From contig JAHLLK010000050.1 of assembly GCA_020444165.1 (NCBI GenBank), forward strand, positions 1 through 43,435: 43,435 nucleotides of DNA. Direction: 5' to 3'. A program made the translations under genes and the position numbers. Origin of the DNA: Deltaproteobacteria bacterium. Lineage in GTDB: Bacteria; Desulfobacterota; Desulfarculia; Desulfarculales; Desulfarculaceae. The notes below the pieces were generated by a model, which saw nothing but the letters and a program-made list of their open reading frames with translations, did not search any database and was not told where the DNA came from. Shown here piece by piece: positions 24,710-31,701 of this stretch (positions within the stretch are counted from its first letter, which is position 1; each line of letters opens with the position of its first letter).

Positions 24710-25077
24710 GCCCGGGGGCCGGGGGGGCCGGGAGAGGCCGGCCGGGGCGCTGCCCCGCGTGCCTTGCCTGCACCACGGCAAGCGATCGAGGGCCGCCAGG
24801 GGGCGGTGGGGGGTGGCCGGCCGGGGTTCGGTTGATGGCCCTGGCTGCGTCGCCCCGCCCCGCCTGCGGGCGGGTCGTGCGCCTCTTCCGGACGCAGCCC
24901 GGCAAAACCCCACGGCCTGGTGGGCGTTGTCTTCACTAATGTAATTTTTTGCCCAGATCCTACCTTCTGGTAGGCCAACAGCCTATCGCCCTTCCCGATG
25001 AACAATAATAGCGGCTATTTACCCCCCGGGACCTTGGCCCGGATGTTGCACCAGGGTGGGTAACCACCCCTGCCAAA
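24710..25077. other. intergenic region with a shared 15-bp palindrome
   Basis: About 370 bp between pyrD and the soluble chemoreceptor gene. The first 200 bp are GC-rich with no recognised gene. TAATAGCGGCTATTT at 25006–25020 is identical to the sequence at 9472–9486. An AT-richer part at 24930–25020 is a plausible promoter zone for the downstream gene. Confidence 0.45.
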
Positions 25078-26397
25078 ATGGCGCAGCCCCGGATGAGGCC
25101 GATGACCATGGAAAAAGCCGCCCCGCCCACCCCGTCCCTGGACCGCAACCTGGACCCCAACTATATCTTCCGGCCGTTATTGATAATGGTTCGCCGGAGT
25201 TGGGACCTGAACCTCTCCCTGCCCCAGCCGGGCACCGGGCCCTTCCGGGGCCTGGCCGGGGTCATCAACCAGCTCCTGGGCAAGCTCCGGGACCTGATGC
25301 GCCGCATCTCCGCCGGCTCGGTGGCCGTGTCCCGGCAGGCCCCCCAGTTGGCCGAGATGGCCGGCAACCTGGCCGACGGCGCCGCCCTGCAGGCCAGCCA
25401 GGCGGCCCAGATCGCCCAGGCCGCCCACGACCTGGAAGAAGCCGTGGTCCGGGTGGCCCAGAGCACCGAGGAGGCCACCGCCCGCTCCGAGGACGTGGCC
25501 GGCCTCACGGCCAAGCTGCACCGCGACTCGGCCAATATCGGCGAGATCATGAATGTCATCGGCAAGGTGGCCACCCAGACCAGGCTGTTGGCCATCAACG
25601 CGGCCGTGGAGGCTGCCCGGGCCGGGCAGCACGGCCAGGGCTTCATGGTGGTGGCCCGGGAGGTGCAGCGCCTGGCCGACGAGACCATGCGGGCCACCCA
25701 GCGGGTGGGCGGCATCCTGGACGGCATCAGCACCTCCGTGCGCGGCCTGGTGGAGGCCGTGGGCGGCGAGGGCGACGCGGCCGGCCAGCAGAACCTGCGG
25801 GGGCTCATGCGCCGCATCCAGGAGGCCAGCGGCCGGCAGGCCACCATGGTGGAGGAGGTGTCCGAGGGCATTCGCGGGGTGGCCGGCACGGCCCAGGCCC
25901 AGTCCGAGGGCTCCCAGGACCTCTCCCGGGTCAGCCAGACCCTGCGGGAAGCCTCGGCCGAGCTCCTCATGGCCGTGGGGGTCTTCCGCCTGGAGGCCCA
26001 CAAGAAGGCCGCCGGGGTGCTGGAAAGCCATCTCCTGCACCCGGACCTCCTCTCGCTCCGGCGGCCCCAGATGGAAAGGCTCCTGGATTCCCTGATCCAG
26101 CGCTACCCCTTCTTCGAGCTGCTCTACGTCACCGACGCCCGGGGCATCCAGATCACCGCCAACGTGGGCGCCCGCGAAAGCTCAGCGGCCGGCGAGTCCG
26201 CCTTGGGCAAGAACTGGTCCCAGCGCCCCTGGTTCCTGGGGGCCCTGGAGGGCGACGGGGTGTACGTGTCCGACCTCTACCGCTCCGTGGCCACGGACAA
26301 CTTCTGCTTCACCGTGTCCAGCCGCCTCACCAGCCTGACCGGCGACACCGTGGGGGTCATCGCGGCGGACGTAAGCTTCGGGGATATCGCCCGCTGA
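25078..26397 (+). CDS. soluble methyl-accepting chemotaxis-like protein with a C-terminal PDC/Cache-type sensor domain
   Basis: A chemoreceptor of about 430–440 residues without any transmembrane helix, so probably cytoplasmic. The signalling hairpin occupies about 70–320, with the tip VATQTRLLAINAAVEAARAG followed by GFMVVAREVQRLA. The C-terminal 120 residues (from about 325) read FFELLYVTDARGIQITANVG, LGKNWSQRPWFLGALEG, YVSDLYRSVATDNFCFTVSS and VGVIAADVSFG, a PDC/Cache-like fold normally found outside the cell at the N-terminus. The start may be the Met at 25108, which has GAGG about 9 nt before it. No NWETF-type tail is present. It may signal to a Che array that lies outside the window. 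Confidence 0.88.
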   Translation: MAQPRMRPMTMEKAAPPTPSLDRNLDPNYIFRPLLIMVRRSWDLNLSLPQPGTGPFRGLAGVINQLLGKLRDLMRRISAGSVAVSRQAPQLAEMAGNLADGAALQASQAAQIAQAAHDLEEAVVRVAQSTEEATARSEDVAGLTAKLHRDSANIGEIMNVIGKVATQTRLLAINAAVEAARAGQHGQGFMVVAREVQRLADETMRATQRVGGILDGISTSVRGLVEAVGGEGDAAGQQNLRGLMRRIQEASGRQATMVEEVSEGIRGVAGTAQAQSEGSQDLSRVSQTLREASAELLMAVGVFRLEAHKKAAGVLESHLLHPDLLSLRRPQMERLLDSLIQRYPFFELLYVTDARGIQITANVGARESSAAGESALGKNWSQRPWFLGALEGDGVYVSDLYRSVATDNFCFTVSSRLTSLTGDTVGVIAADVSFGDIAR

Positions 26398-26402
26398 TGA
26401 TA

Positions 26403-26480
26403 ATGCCGTCCCGGCCTGACTAATGTAGATGCCGTCCCGGCCTGACTAATGTAGATGCCGTCCCGGCCGTCCTGGCCGGG
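26403..26480 (+). repeat. 26-bp direct repeats at the left end of FH6
   Basis: Units starting at 26403, 26429 and 26455 share ATGCCGTCCCGGCC; the first two are complete 26-mers ending CTGACTAATGTAG. The third becomes the 5' arm of hairpin A in FH6. The repeats therefore look like amplification of the element's edge. Confidence 0.85.
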
Positions 26481-26560
26481 ACGGCTTATCGGTCGGGCAA
26501 AAACGTGGTTTTGCCCTCCCTCCCGGAGGCTTCGCCTCCGGCGGGCCATCCCTGGCCCGC
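26457..26560 (+). repeat. FH element copy 6
   Basis: A 26457–26485 (GCCGTCCCGGCC, loop GTCCT, GGCCGGGACGGC), B 26495–26516 (GGGCAAAA, loop ACGTGG, TTTTGCCC), C 26523–26541 (CCGGAGGC, TTC, GCCTCCGG) and D 26541–26560 (GCGGGCCATCCCTGGCCCGC). Hairpin E is missing; instead D runs straight into the 49-bp tandem array. Confidence 0.82.
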
Positions 26561-26954
26561 GTCCGGTAGCGGGGGCATGGTCTTGCTTGCGGAGGGCTAT
26601 CCATGGCCCGCGTCCGGTAACGGGGTGCGTGTTCGCTGCGGAAGGCCATCCATGGCTCGCGTCCGGTAGCGGGGTGCGCGTTCGCTGCGGAAGGCCATCC
26701 ATGGCTCGCGTCCGGTAGCGGGGCGCGTGCTCGCTGCGGAAGGCCATCCATGGCTCGCGTCCGGTAGCGGGGTGCGCGTTCGATGCGGGGGGCCATCCCT
26801 GGCTCGCGTCCGGTAGCGGGGTGCGCGTTCGCTGCGGAAGGCCATCCATGGCTCGCGTCCGGTAGCGGGGCGCGTGCTCGCTGCGGAGGGCCATCCATGG
26901 CTCGCGTCCGGTAGCGGGGGCTTGGTCTGGCTTGCGGAGGGCCGTTGTGACGGC
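26541..26954 (+). repeat. 49-bp tandem array derived from hairpin D of FH6
   Basis: GTCCGGTAGCGG-type anchors start at 26561, 26612, 26661, 26710, 26759, 26808, 26857 and 26906: one interval of 51 bp and then six of exactly 49 bp. Each unit carries GGCCATCCATGGCTCGC, a version of hairpin D, followed by CGTCCGGTAGCGGGGTGCGC and TCGCTGCGGAA. Copies differ at a few sites. Decayed units may continue to about 27070. The period is not a multiple of three, which argues against coding. Confidence 0.92.
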
Positions 26955-27139
26955 GGGAGGCCATGCCGCCAAGCTGGGCTCAGCCGTGGCGGGGGGCCAT
27001 GCTGGCTGGGGAGGTCTGTGGGGCAGCAAGCCGGCTGGGTTTGCTGCGGAGGGCCGGAATGGCTGCCGGGGGGCCGCCTCTGCCGCGCCGGGCCGGCATG
27101 GATGGAGCCCGCAGGACCGCTTCGGCTCCCCTCCTGGCC

Positions 27140-27180
27140 AAAAAGAACGGGAACCCCGCGGATTCGCGGGGCTCCCGTTG
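27140..27180 (-). terminator. rho-independent terminator of the Cache-protein gene
   Basis: AACGGGAGCCCCGCG and CGCGGGGTTCCCGTT pair around a short loop, with one internal mismatch, and TTTTTGG follows on the minus strand. It lies about 70 nt after the stop codon of the small Cache gene. Confidence 0.88.
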
Positions 27181-27247
27181 CTTCCCGGCCCGGCCGGGAG
27201 GCGGCAAGGGGCGGCGCCGGCCCGAGGGCAGGCCGCCGCCAGGCTGC

Positions 27248-27742
27248 CTACTTCGCCTCTTTCTCGGCCTCGGCCTTGGTCATGTCCCACACCCCGGCGC
27301 CCACCAGGAGGTTCTTGTCCGGAATGCCGACAATATAGCTGACCTTCGGGCTCGGCTGGGAAGCGCCGGGCTTCAACCACAGATAGTCCACCCAGCCCTG
27401 ACCAGGGCCCTTGGCCACGGCGACCATCTCGGCGTTGAACATCTTGCCCGAGCTGTCCTTGATCATGTTCAAGTTGCGGCCTTCGAGCTTGGGGTTCATG
27501 GGATGAACCTTCATGACGCCGTCGAAGTCCATCACGAAGACGTAGGAGTCCTTCCACACAAAGGGACCGTTCTTGTCGCGCAAAGTGTCAAAAGCGGCGT
27601 CGCCTTTGTCCTGGATGAGCTTGACGGCTTCCTGGACCTTTTGGACGCACTCCTTGGGGGTTGCCTTGTCTTCCGCGTTGGCCAAGACGGCGAAAGCCAA
27701 AACCATTGCCAGCGTAGTGACCACGGAAACCAGTTTTTTCAT
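27248..27742 (-). CDS. stand-alone periplasmic single-Cache domain protein
   Basis: A 164-residue exported protein with the signal peptide MKKLVSVVTTLAMVLAFAVL, cut near ANA-EDK, and ATG 27742 after AAGGAGG. The mature part is a Cache_2/sCache fold: KVQEAVKLIQDKGDAAFDTL, FVWKDSYVFVMDFDGVMKVHPMN (shown in part), a central GRNLNMIKDSSG, then WVDYLWLKPG and YIVGIPDKNLLVGAGV. Such domains usually form the sensor half of a receptor; here it is free. It follows the HBM-type chemoreceptor gene after 132 nt on the same strand. It may act as a soluble ligand-binding partner or scavenger. The ligand is not predictable. Confidence 0.88.
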   Translation of the reverse strand: MKKLVSVVTTLAMVLAFAVLANAEDKATPKECVQKVQEAVKLIQDKGDAAFDTLRDKNGPFVWKDSYVFVMDFDGVMKVHPMNPKLEGRNLNMIKDSSGKMFNAEMVAVAKGPGQGWVDYLWLKPGASQPSPKVSYIVGIPDKNLLVGAGVWDMTKAEAEKEAK

Positions 27743-27874
27743 GGTTAGTCCTCCTTGCTTTCTGGGTGCAATCAGTCATGGTGTGCGCAGTTCAGGCGGG
27801 GGAGCCCTGCCTGCTGCCGGAATTCCCTCCCTAACGCCGCCTCTACCCGGCCTTGACCCGGGGAAAGGCGGGGC

Positions 27875-29701
27875 TCACTCGGTCAAGAGAAGCTGCGAAT
27901 CCGGCCCGCCCCTGCGGCCCTTGGGCCGGCCGGCCGCTTGGGCGGACTTGCCGCCGGCCAAGGCGGCCAGTTCGGTAACGAAACCCTGCGCCGTGGTGGC
28001 CTGCGTGCGCAGTTCCACCGAGTTCGCCGCGGACTCCTCCGCCAGGGAGGCCGTGCGCTGGGTGACCGAGTCCATCTGGCTCATGGCCAGATTGACCTGC
28101 TCCACTCCCAGGGTCTGCTCGCTGCTGGCGGCGGCGATTTCCTCCAAGAGGCTGCTGACCTTGTTGCTGGAGGTGGCCACTTCCCCGAAATCATCATTGG
28201 TCTTCTTGACCAGCTGCACGCCGCCTTCGCTCTTGCGCACGATGTCTTCGATGATGCTGGAGGTATTCCGGGCGGCTTCCGCCGCCCGCTGGGCCAGGTT
28301 CCTGACCTCCCCGGCCACCACCGCGAAGCCGGCGCCGGCCTCGCCGGCCCGGGCCGCTTCCACCGCCGCGTTCAGAGCCAGCAGGTTGGTTTGGAAGGCG
28401 ATCTCGTCGATAGTCTTGACGATTTTCGAGGTTTCCCGGCTGGCGGCCTGGATCTCCACGATGGAGTTGGTCAGATCCTGCATGCTGCCATTGGCGCGAT
28501 CCACGACCTGGTTGGTGGAATGCGCCAGGTCATTGGCTTCGCGGGCGTTATTGGCGTTCTGCCGCGACATGGAGGCGATTTCCTCCAGGGAAGCGCTGGT
28601 CTCCTCCAACGAGGCCGCCTGCTCCGAGGCGCCTTCCGCCAGGGACTGGCTGGAATGCGCCACCTCATTGGAAGCCAGGGCCACCTTGTCCGCCGCGCCA
28701 CTGATGCCCATGATGGTGCGCCGGAGGGAACGCTGCAGGGACAGCGTGATGAAGAAGGCCAAAACCAGGTAGGCGCTGACGCCGACGAGGAGCACCAGGA
28801 GATTGACCAGGGTGCTGGATTCATCCAGCCGCGCGATGTCCTGGTCGGTTTTGCCGGATATGGCGGCGGCCCTCTTCTGCACCTCAGCCACGGCCTCCCG
28901 CAAGCTCTTGCTGAGCTTTTGGTTTTTTTGCCATTCGTCGGCGATGGTCTGCTCCATCTGCCTGGCCTGCCCCAAAATCCCCGCCACTTGGCCCAGGTCC
29001 GCGCGATAGGCGGCCAAGGTGTTGTTTTTCAATGACACATCTATGTTTTTGGCCGTGAGGTCCAGCGCCTTCTCAATCTTTTGCCGCCGACCCATATAGG
29101 CCTCGTAATTGGCCAGCACAAAAAGATCGGTAATATTGACGGCCTGTTCGCTAAGGCTGATCAGTTCGTCCTTGATGGAGTCGCGCAGCGCGTTTTTCAT
29201 TACATCGAGATCCTCGGCCCGCATTTGCTGGGCGGCCTCCTCCTGGTTGATGGCCTCGACCGGCTTGTGCAACAACGTGTTGGCCTTGATCTGCAAAGAG
29301 GCCAGCTCCTTGCGGGCCGACTCGATCTTTTCCAGGTTGGCTTCGATGTCCTTGAATTGCTGGAAGTGCGTCTTTTGCGCTTCCCCGAGCTGGTCTATCA
29401 AATCAACGGTCGCCGGCTCGTGGGACGACGCCCGCGCCTGGGCGATGGAGGTCTCTATGGCTTGGGAAGCTTCGGTAATCTTCGCCCGAAGCTGGGGGGA
29501 GCGGCGGTTGATGAATTGCTCCTCCAGCATGAGGGTTTGGACCACATCCACCTCAATTGATTTACTTTGGGCCAAAAGCTCAGCGCCCAGCTTCTTTTGG
29601 TGGGCGGTGTACCAGTTTCCCAACGAGATCACGGCGATGATGGCGAGCCCCAAAATGACCAGGACAAGGATTTTGGCCCGCACGGTATAAAATTGAATCA
29701 T
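27875..29701 (-). CDS. methyl-accepting chemotaxis protein with a large helical periplasmic domain (HBM-like)
   Basis: A transmembrane chemoreceptor of 608 residues. ATG 29701 has GGGAGG at good spacing; the longer open frame upstream is translated FH7 repeat. Transmembrane helices are at about 9–30 and 299–321. The periplasmic part of about 268 residues is almost wholly alpha-helical (Gln, Glu, Lys, Ala rich), matching the size and style of helical bimodular (HBM) sensors, which bind organic acids in known cases. The cytoplasmic signalling hairpin has the tip IDEIAFQTNLLALNAAVEAA and then GFAVVAGEVRNLAQRAAEAA. The tail PDSQLLLTE has no CheR pentapeptide. No HAMP domain is obvious after TM2. 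Confidence 0.93.
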   Translation of the reverse strand: MIQFYTVRAKILVLVILGLAIIAVISLGNWYTAHQKKLGAELLAQSKSIEVDVVQTLMLEEQFINRRSPQLRAKITEASQAIETSIAQARASSHEPATVDLIDQLGEAQKTHFQQFKDIEANLEKIESARKELASLQIKANTLLHKPVEAINQEEAAQQMRAEDLDVMKNALRDSIKDELISLSEQAVNITDLFVLANYEAYMGRRQKIEKALDLTAKNIDVSLKNNTLAAYRADLGQVAGILGQARQMEQTIADEWQKNQKLSKSLREAVAEVQKRAAAISGKTDQDIARLDESSTLVNLLVLLVGVSAYLVLAFFITLSLQRSLRRTIMGISGAADKVALASNEVAHSSQSLAEGASEQAASLEETSASLEEIASMSRQNANNAREANDLAHSTNQVVDRANGSMQDLTNSIVEIQAASRETSKIVKTIDEIAFQTNLLALNAAVEAARAGEAGAGFAVVAGEVRNLAQRAAEAARNTSSIIEDIVRKSEGGVQLVKKTNDDFGEVATSSNKVSSLLEEIAAASSEQTLGVEQVNLAMSQMDSVTQRTASLAEESAANSVELRTQATTAQGFVTELAALAGGKSAQAAGRPKGRRGGPDSQLLLTE

Positions 29702-29743
29702 ATGGCACCTCCCACGCTGATTTGGCTTGGGCCGACAAGCAGG

Positions 29744-29937
29744 GGGTTGAAAAAGACCATCCATGGCTTTTTTCAACCCATCTTGGCAAAAGCGTCGTTT
29801 TGCCAAGATGGACAAATTGCTTGCCTTTTCAAGGCCGCGCAATTTGGCGCGCCCTCCCCGGGGTCCCCAAACAAGCCGTAGCTTGTTTGGGGTGGTCCCT
29901 GGCGCGCCCCGCAGGCTGTTTTTCAACAGTCTGCTAG
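29744..29937 (+). repeat. FH element copy 7
   Basis: A 29744–29779 (GGGTTGAAAAAG with CTTTTTTCAACCC), B 29779–29810 (CATCTTGGCAAAA, loop GCGTCG, TTTTGCCAAGATG), C 29814–29845 (AAATTGC with GCAATTT), D 29846–29908 (GGCGCGCC at both ends with an inner stem CCCCAAACAAGC and GCTTGTTTGGGG) and E 29911–29937 (GCAGGCTG, TTTTTCA, ACAGTCTGC, TAG). Positions 29779–29937 match 30204–30362 with three differences. Confidence 0.9.
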
Positions 29938-30025
29938 ACCATGGGCCGCGAAGAAACGCCGCTCAATGGGCTGACCAAAATTGTCTCCGAGGATTGCGCA
30001 GCAAAAGTCCAGGGGGCAGGTGGAC

Positions 30026-30140
30026 GGGTAAAATGTAGCACAAATTTGTCATTTGTAACATTCTACTATTGGCAACTTGCAGGTAATTCCGCCGGATGAG
30101 GTGTTAACCCGCCGCCCGAAGCAGAAACATATTATCATAT
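30026..30140. other. AT-rich spacer, likely promoter zone for divergent genes
   Basis: This stretch between FH7 and FH8 is far more AT-rich than the surrounding DNA and contains the perfect palindrome ACAAATTTGT (near 30040). It could hold the promoters of the chemoreceptor (minus) and the membrane sensor (plus), but no consensus -35/-10 pair stands out. Confidence 0.35.
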
Positions 30141-30160
30141 CCTTGGCACGGGAATGTGGC

Positions 30161-30362
30161 CTAGCAGGGTGTTTAAAAAGACCATCCATGGCCTTTTTAT
30201 ACCCATCTTGGCAAAAGCGTCGTTTTGCCAAGATGGACAAATTGCTTGCCTTTTCAAGGCCGCGCAATTTGGCGCGCCCTCCCCGGGGTCCCCAATCAAG
30301 CCGTAGCTTGTTTGGGGTGATCCCTGGCGCGCCCCGCAGGCTGTTTTTCAACAGCCTGCTAG
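30161..30362 (+). repeat. FH element copy 8
   Basis: Same hairpin order as FH7 and bounded by CTAGCAGG (30161) and CCTGCTAG (30362). Hairpin A has begun to mismatch (GTGTTTAAAAAG against CTTTTTATACCC). B to E are almost identical to FH7 at a fixed offset of 425 bp, which indicates recent duplication or transposition. Confidence 0.9.
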
Positions 30363-30373
30363 TCCAATGCGAG

Positions 30374-30470
30374 AGCATTGCACGGGGCGTCCTGCCCCGT
30401 GCAATGTCGGCTTGGCAAAAACGTGACTCCACCCCAGCAAGCAGAGCTTGCCGGGGGCCCGGGTTTTGCC
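30374..30470 (+). repeat. truncated FH element (FH8b) of the FH3 type
   Basis: Starts 11 bp after FH8. Hairpin A (GCATTGCACGGGGC, loop GTCCT, GCCCCGTGCAATG; 30375–30406) and the enlarged hairpin B (GGCTTGGCAAAA, with TTTTGCC at 30464–30470) match FH3 nearly base for base, including the CCCCAGCAAGCAGAGCTTGC insert. The copy stops inside the 3' arm of B; C, D and E are missing. Confidence 0.85.
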
Positions 30471-30879
30471 GTAATCCCTGGTCCAGCCGGCACTGGGAGC
30501 CAGGCCCGCCGGCGGTGGGGCGTGGGCTCCCCCCGGCCCGGGGCCCGGCCGTCTCCCGGGCCCGCAAGAGATTTCCCGGCGGGAGGCGTCCGGGCTGTCC
30601 CCCGTTTCCCCGGCCGGGACGGGTCCGGCGGATGCAAGGCGACTGGGCAGCGCTGCCCTGGGCTTTTTCGGAAGCTCCGGAGGAGTGAAGGCCTCGCGGA
30701 ACCAGCCGGGAATGGTGTTTGGTTGCGGGAGGATATCCGCCCTGGGGAATTGGCCCGGGGAAGCGTTTGACCGCCTGGCAGGGGTGGGGTATGCTCAACT
30801 GGCAACCCACGCAGTTCCAGGCAAACCAAAAAAAGCTGGTTGATTGCTGGCAAAGCAGGCAACGGGGCGCCATCAACTG
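30471..30879. other. intergenic stretch upstream of the membrane sensor gene
   Basis: About 400 bp, GC-rich, with no recognised gene and no clear promoter. Open frames in it lack Shine-Dalgarno sites and domain motifs. Confidence 0.4.
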
Positions 30880-31686
30880 ATGTTGTCAACCACCACGGCC
30901 AAAATCTCCTTTTTCGGTATTCCCGCCCTGATCTTGCTCGTGGTTTTGTCGGGGATCTACGAACCGCTTTCCGCCTGGTCCTGGCAGCAAATCCCCCTGC
31001 ATTCCTCCATGGAAACCATAGGCGGCATCGTCGCCCTATTGATCTCCACCATCCTCTTCTGGGAAGCCAAAAACCGCACCGAGACCCATCTGGTCCTGGT
31101 GGCCACGGGGTTTGCCACCATGGGCGTCTTGGACACGGCCCATGCCATGAGCCGGCCCGGAGACGCCTTCATCTTTCTCCACAGCGTGGCCAGCCTGACT
31201 TGCGGGTTTTTCTTCGCCTCGATCTGGTTTGCCTATGGCCGGCGGCTGGCGGGTCGCTTTGAACAGTTTTTCATTTTTTTCGGCGCCATCTTTTTGGCCG
31301 TGACCATCGCGCTACGGGCCCTCTTGTTCCCGGGCGATGTCCCCAAGATCATGCCGCTTTTTTCCGGCAAGTTCACCATGGCCGCAGTGCTGATCAACGC
31401 CGTGGCCAGCCTGTTTTATCTGGTTTCCATCCCCAAGTTCTATCAGGTTTACCGGCAGGAACATCGCCCCGAATACCTGATGTTCGCCTGCCTGGCCTCG
31501 TTGTTTGGCCTGTCCGAATTGATCTTCATGTTTTCCAGCCCTTGGGACGGGGTGTGGTGGTCCTGGCACCTGATCCGCCTCGCGGCTTTCCTGGCCATCC
31601 TGGGGTTCGTGATCCTCCAATACCGGAACAATCTGGCGGCGGGAGTGTTGGAAACGGGCCGGGAAGGGGGCGGGGGCCATTCGTGA
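30880..31686 (+). CDS. stand-alone membrane sensor-like protein (MASE3-like integral membrane domain)
   Basis: A 268-residue protein with about seven or eight transmembrane helices. The stretch LHSSMETIGGIVALLI, then VATGFATMGVLDTAHAMSRP and FLHSVASLTCGFFFASIWFA, resembles MASE3-type membrane sensor domains that sit at the N-terminus of histidine kinases and GGDEF proteins. Here nothing follows the membrane part: it ends after a short basic/Gly tail (AAGVLETGREGGGGHS). It is either an orphan sensor or the remainder of a kinase that lost its output domain. I chose ATG 30880; a TTG at 30844 would add 12 residues. A TauE/SafE gene follows 15 nt later, probably cotranscribed. Confidence 0.7.
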   Translation: MLSTTTAKISFFGIPALILLVVLSGIYEPLSAWSWQQIPLHSSMETIGGIVALLISTILFWEAKNRTETHLVLVATGFATMGVLDTAHAMSRPGDAFIFLHSVASLTCGFFFASIWFAYGRRLAGRFEQFFIFFGAIFLAVTIALRALLFPGDVPKIMPLFSGKFTMAAVLINAVASLFYLVSIPKFYQVYRQEHRPEYLMFACLASLFGLSELIFMFSSPWDGVWWSWHLIRLAAFLAILGFVILQYRNNLAAGVLETGREGGGGHS

Positions 31687-31701
31687 ATCCTGGGCGAGAA
31701 C

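Noticed and set aside
26541..26960. Possible CRISPR array
   Set aside because: The units are directly adjacent with no unique spacers, and no cas gene is present. The unit is an amplified hairpin D.
26277..27557. A 426-codon minus-strand open frame through the 49-bp array, with a repetitive Arg/Pro/His-rich translation
   Set aside because: The array period (49) is not a multiple of three, so the frame simply cycles through all three readings of a stop-free GC-rich repeat. It overlaps the end of the soluble chemoreceptor and the Cache gene and has no Shine-Dalgarno.
29702..29926. N-terminal extension of the chemoreceptor by 75 residues
   Set aside because: The extension is translated FH7 sequence, and the ATG at 29701 has a strong Shine-Dalgarno followed directly by a membrane helix.
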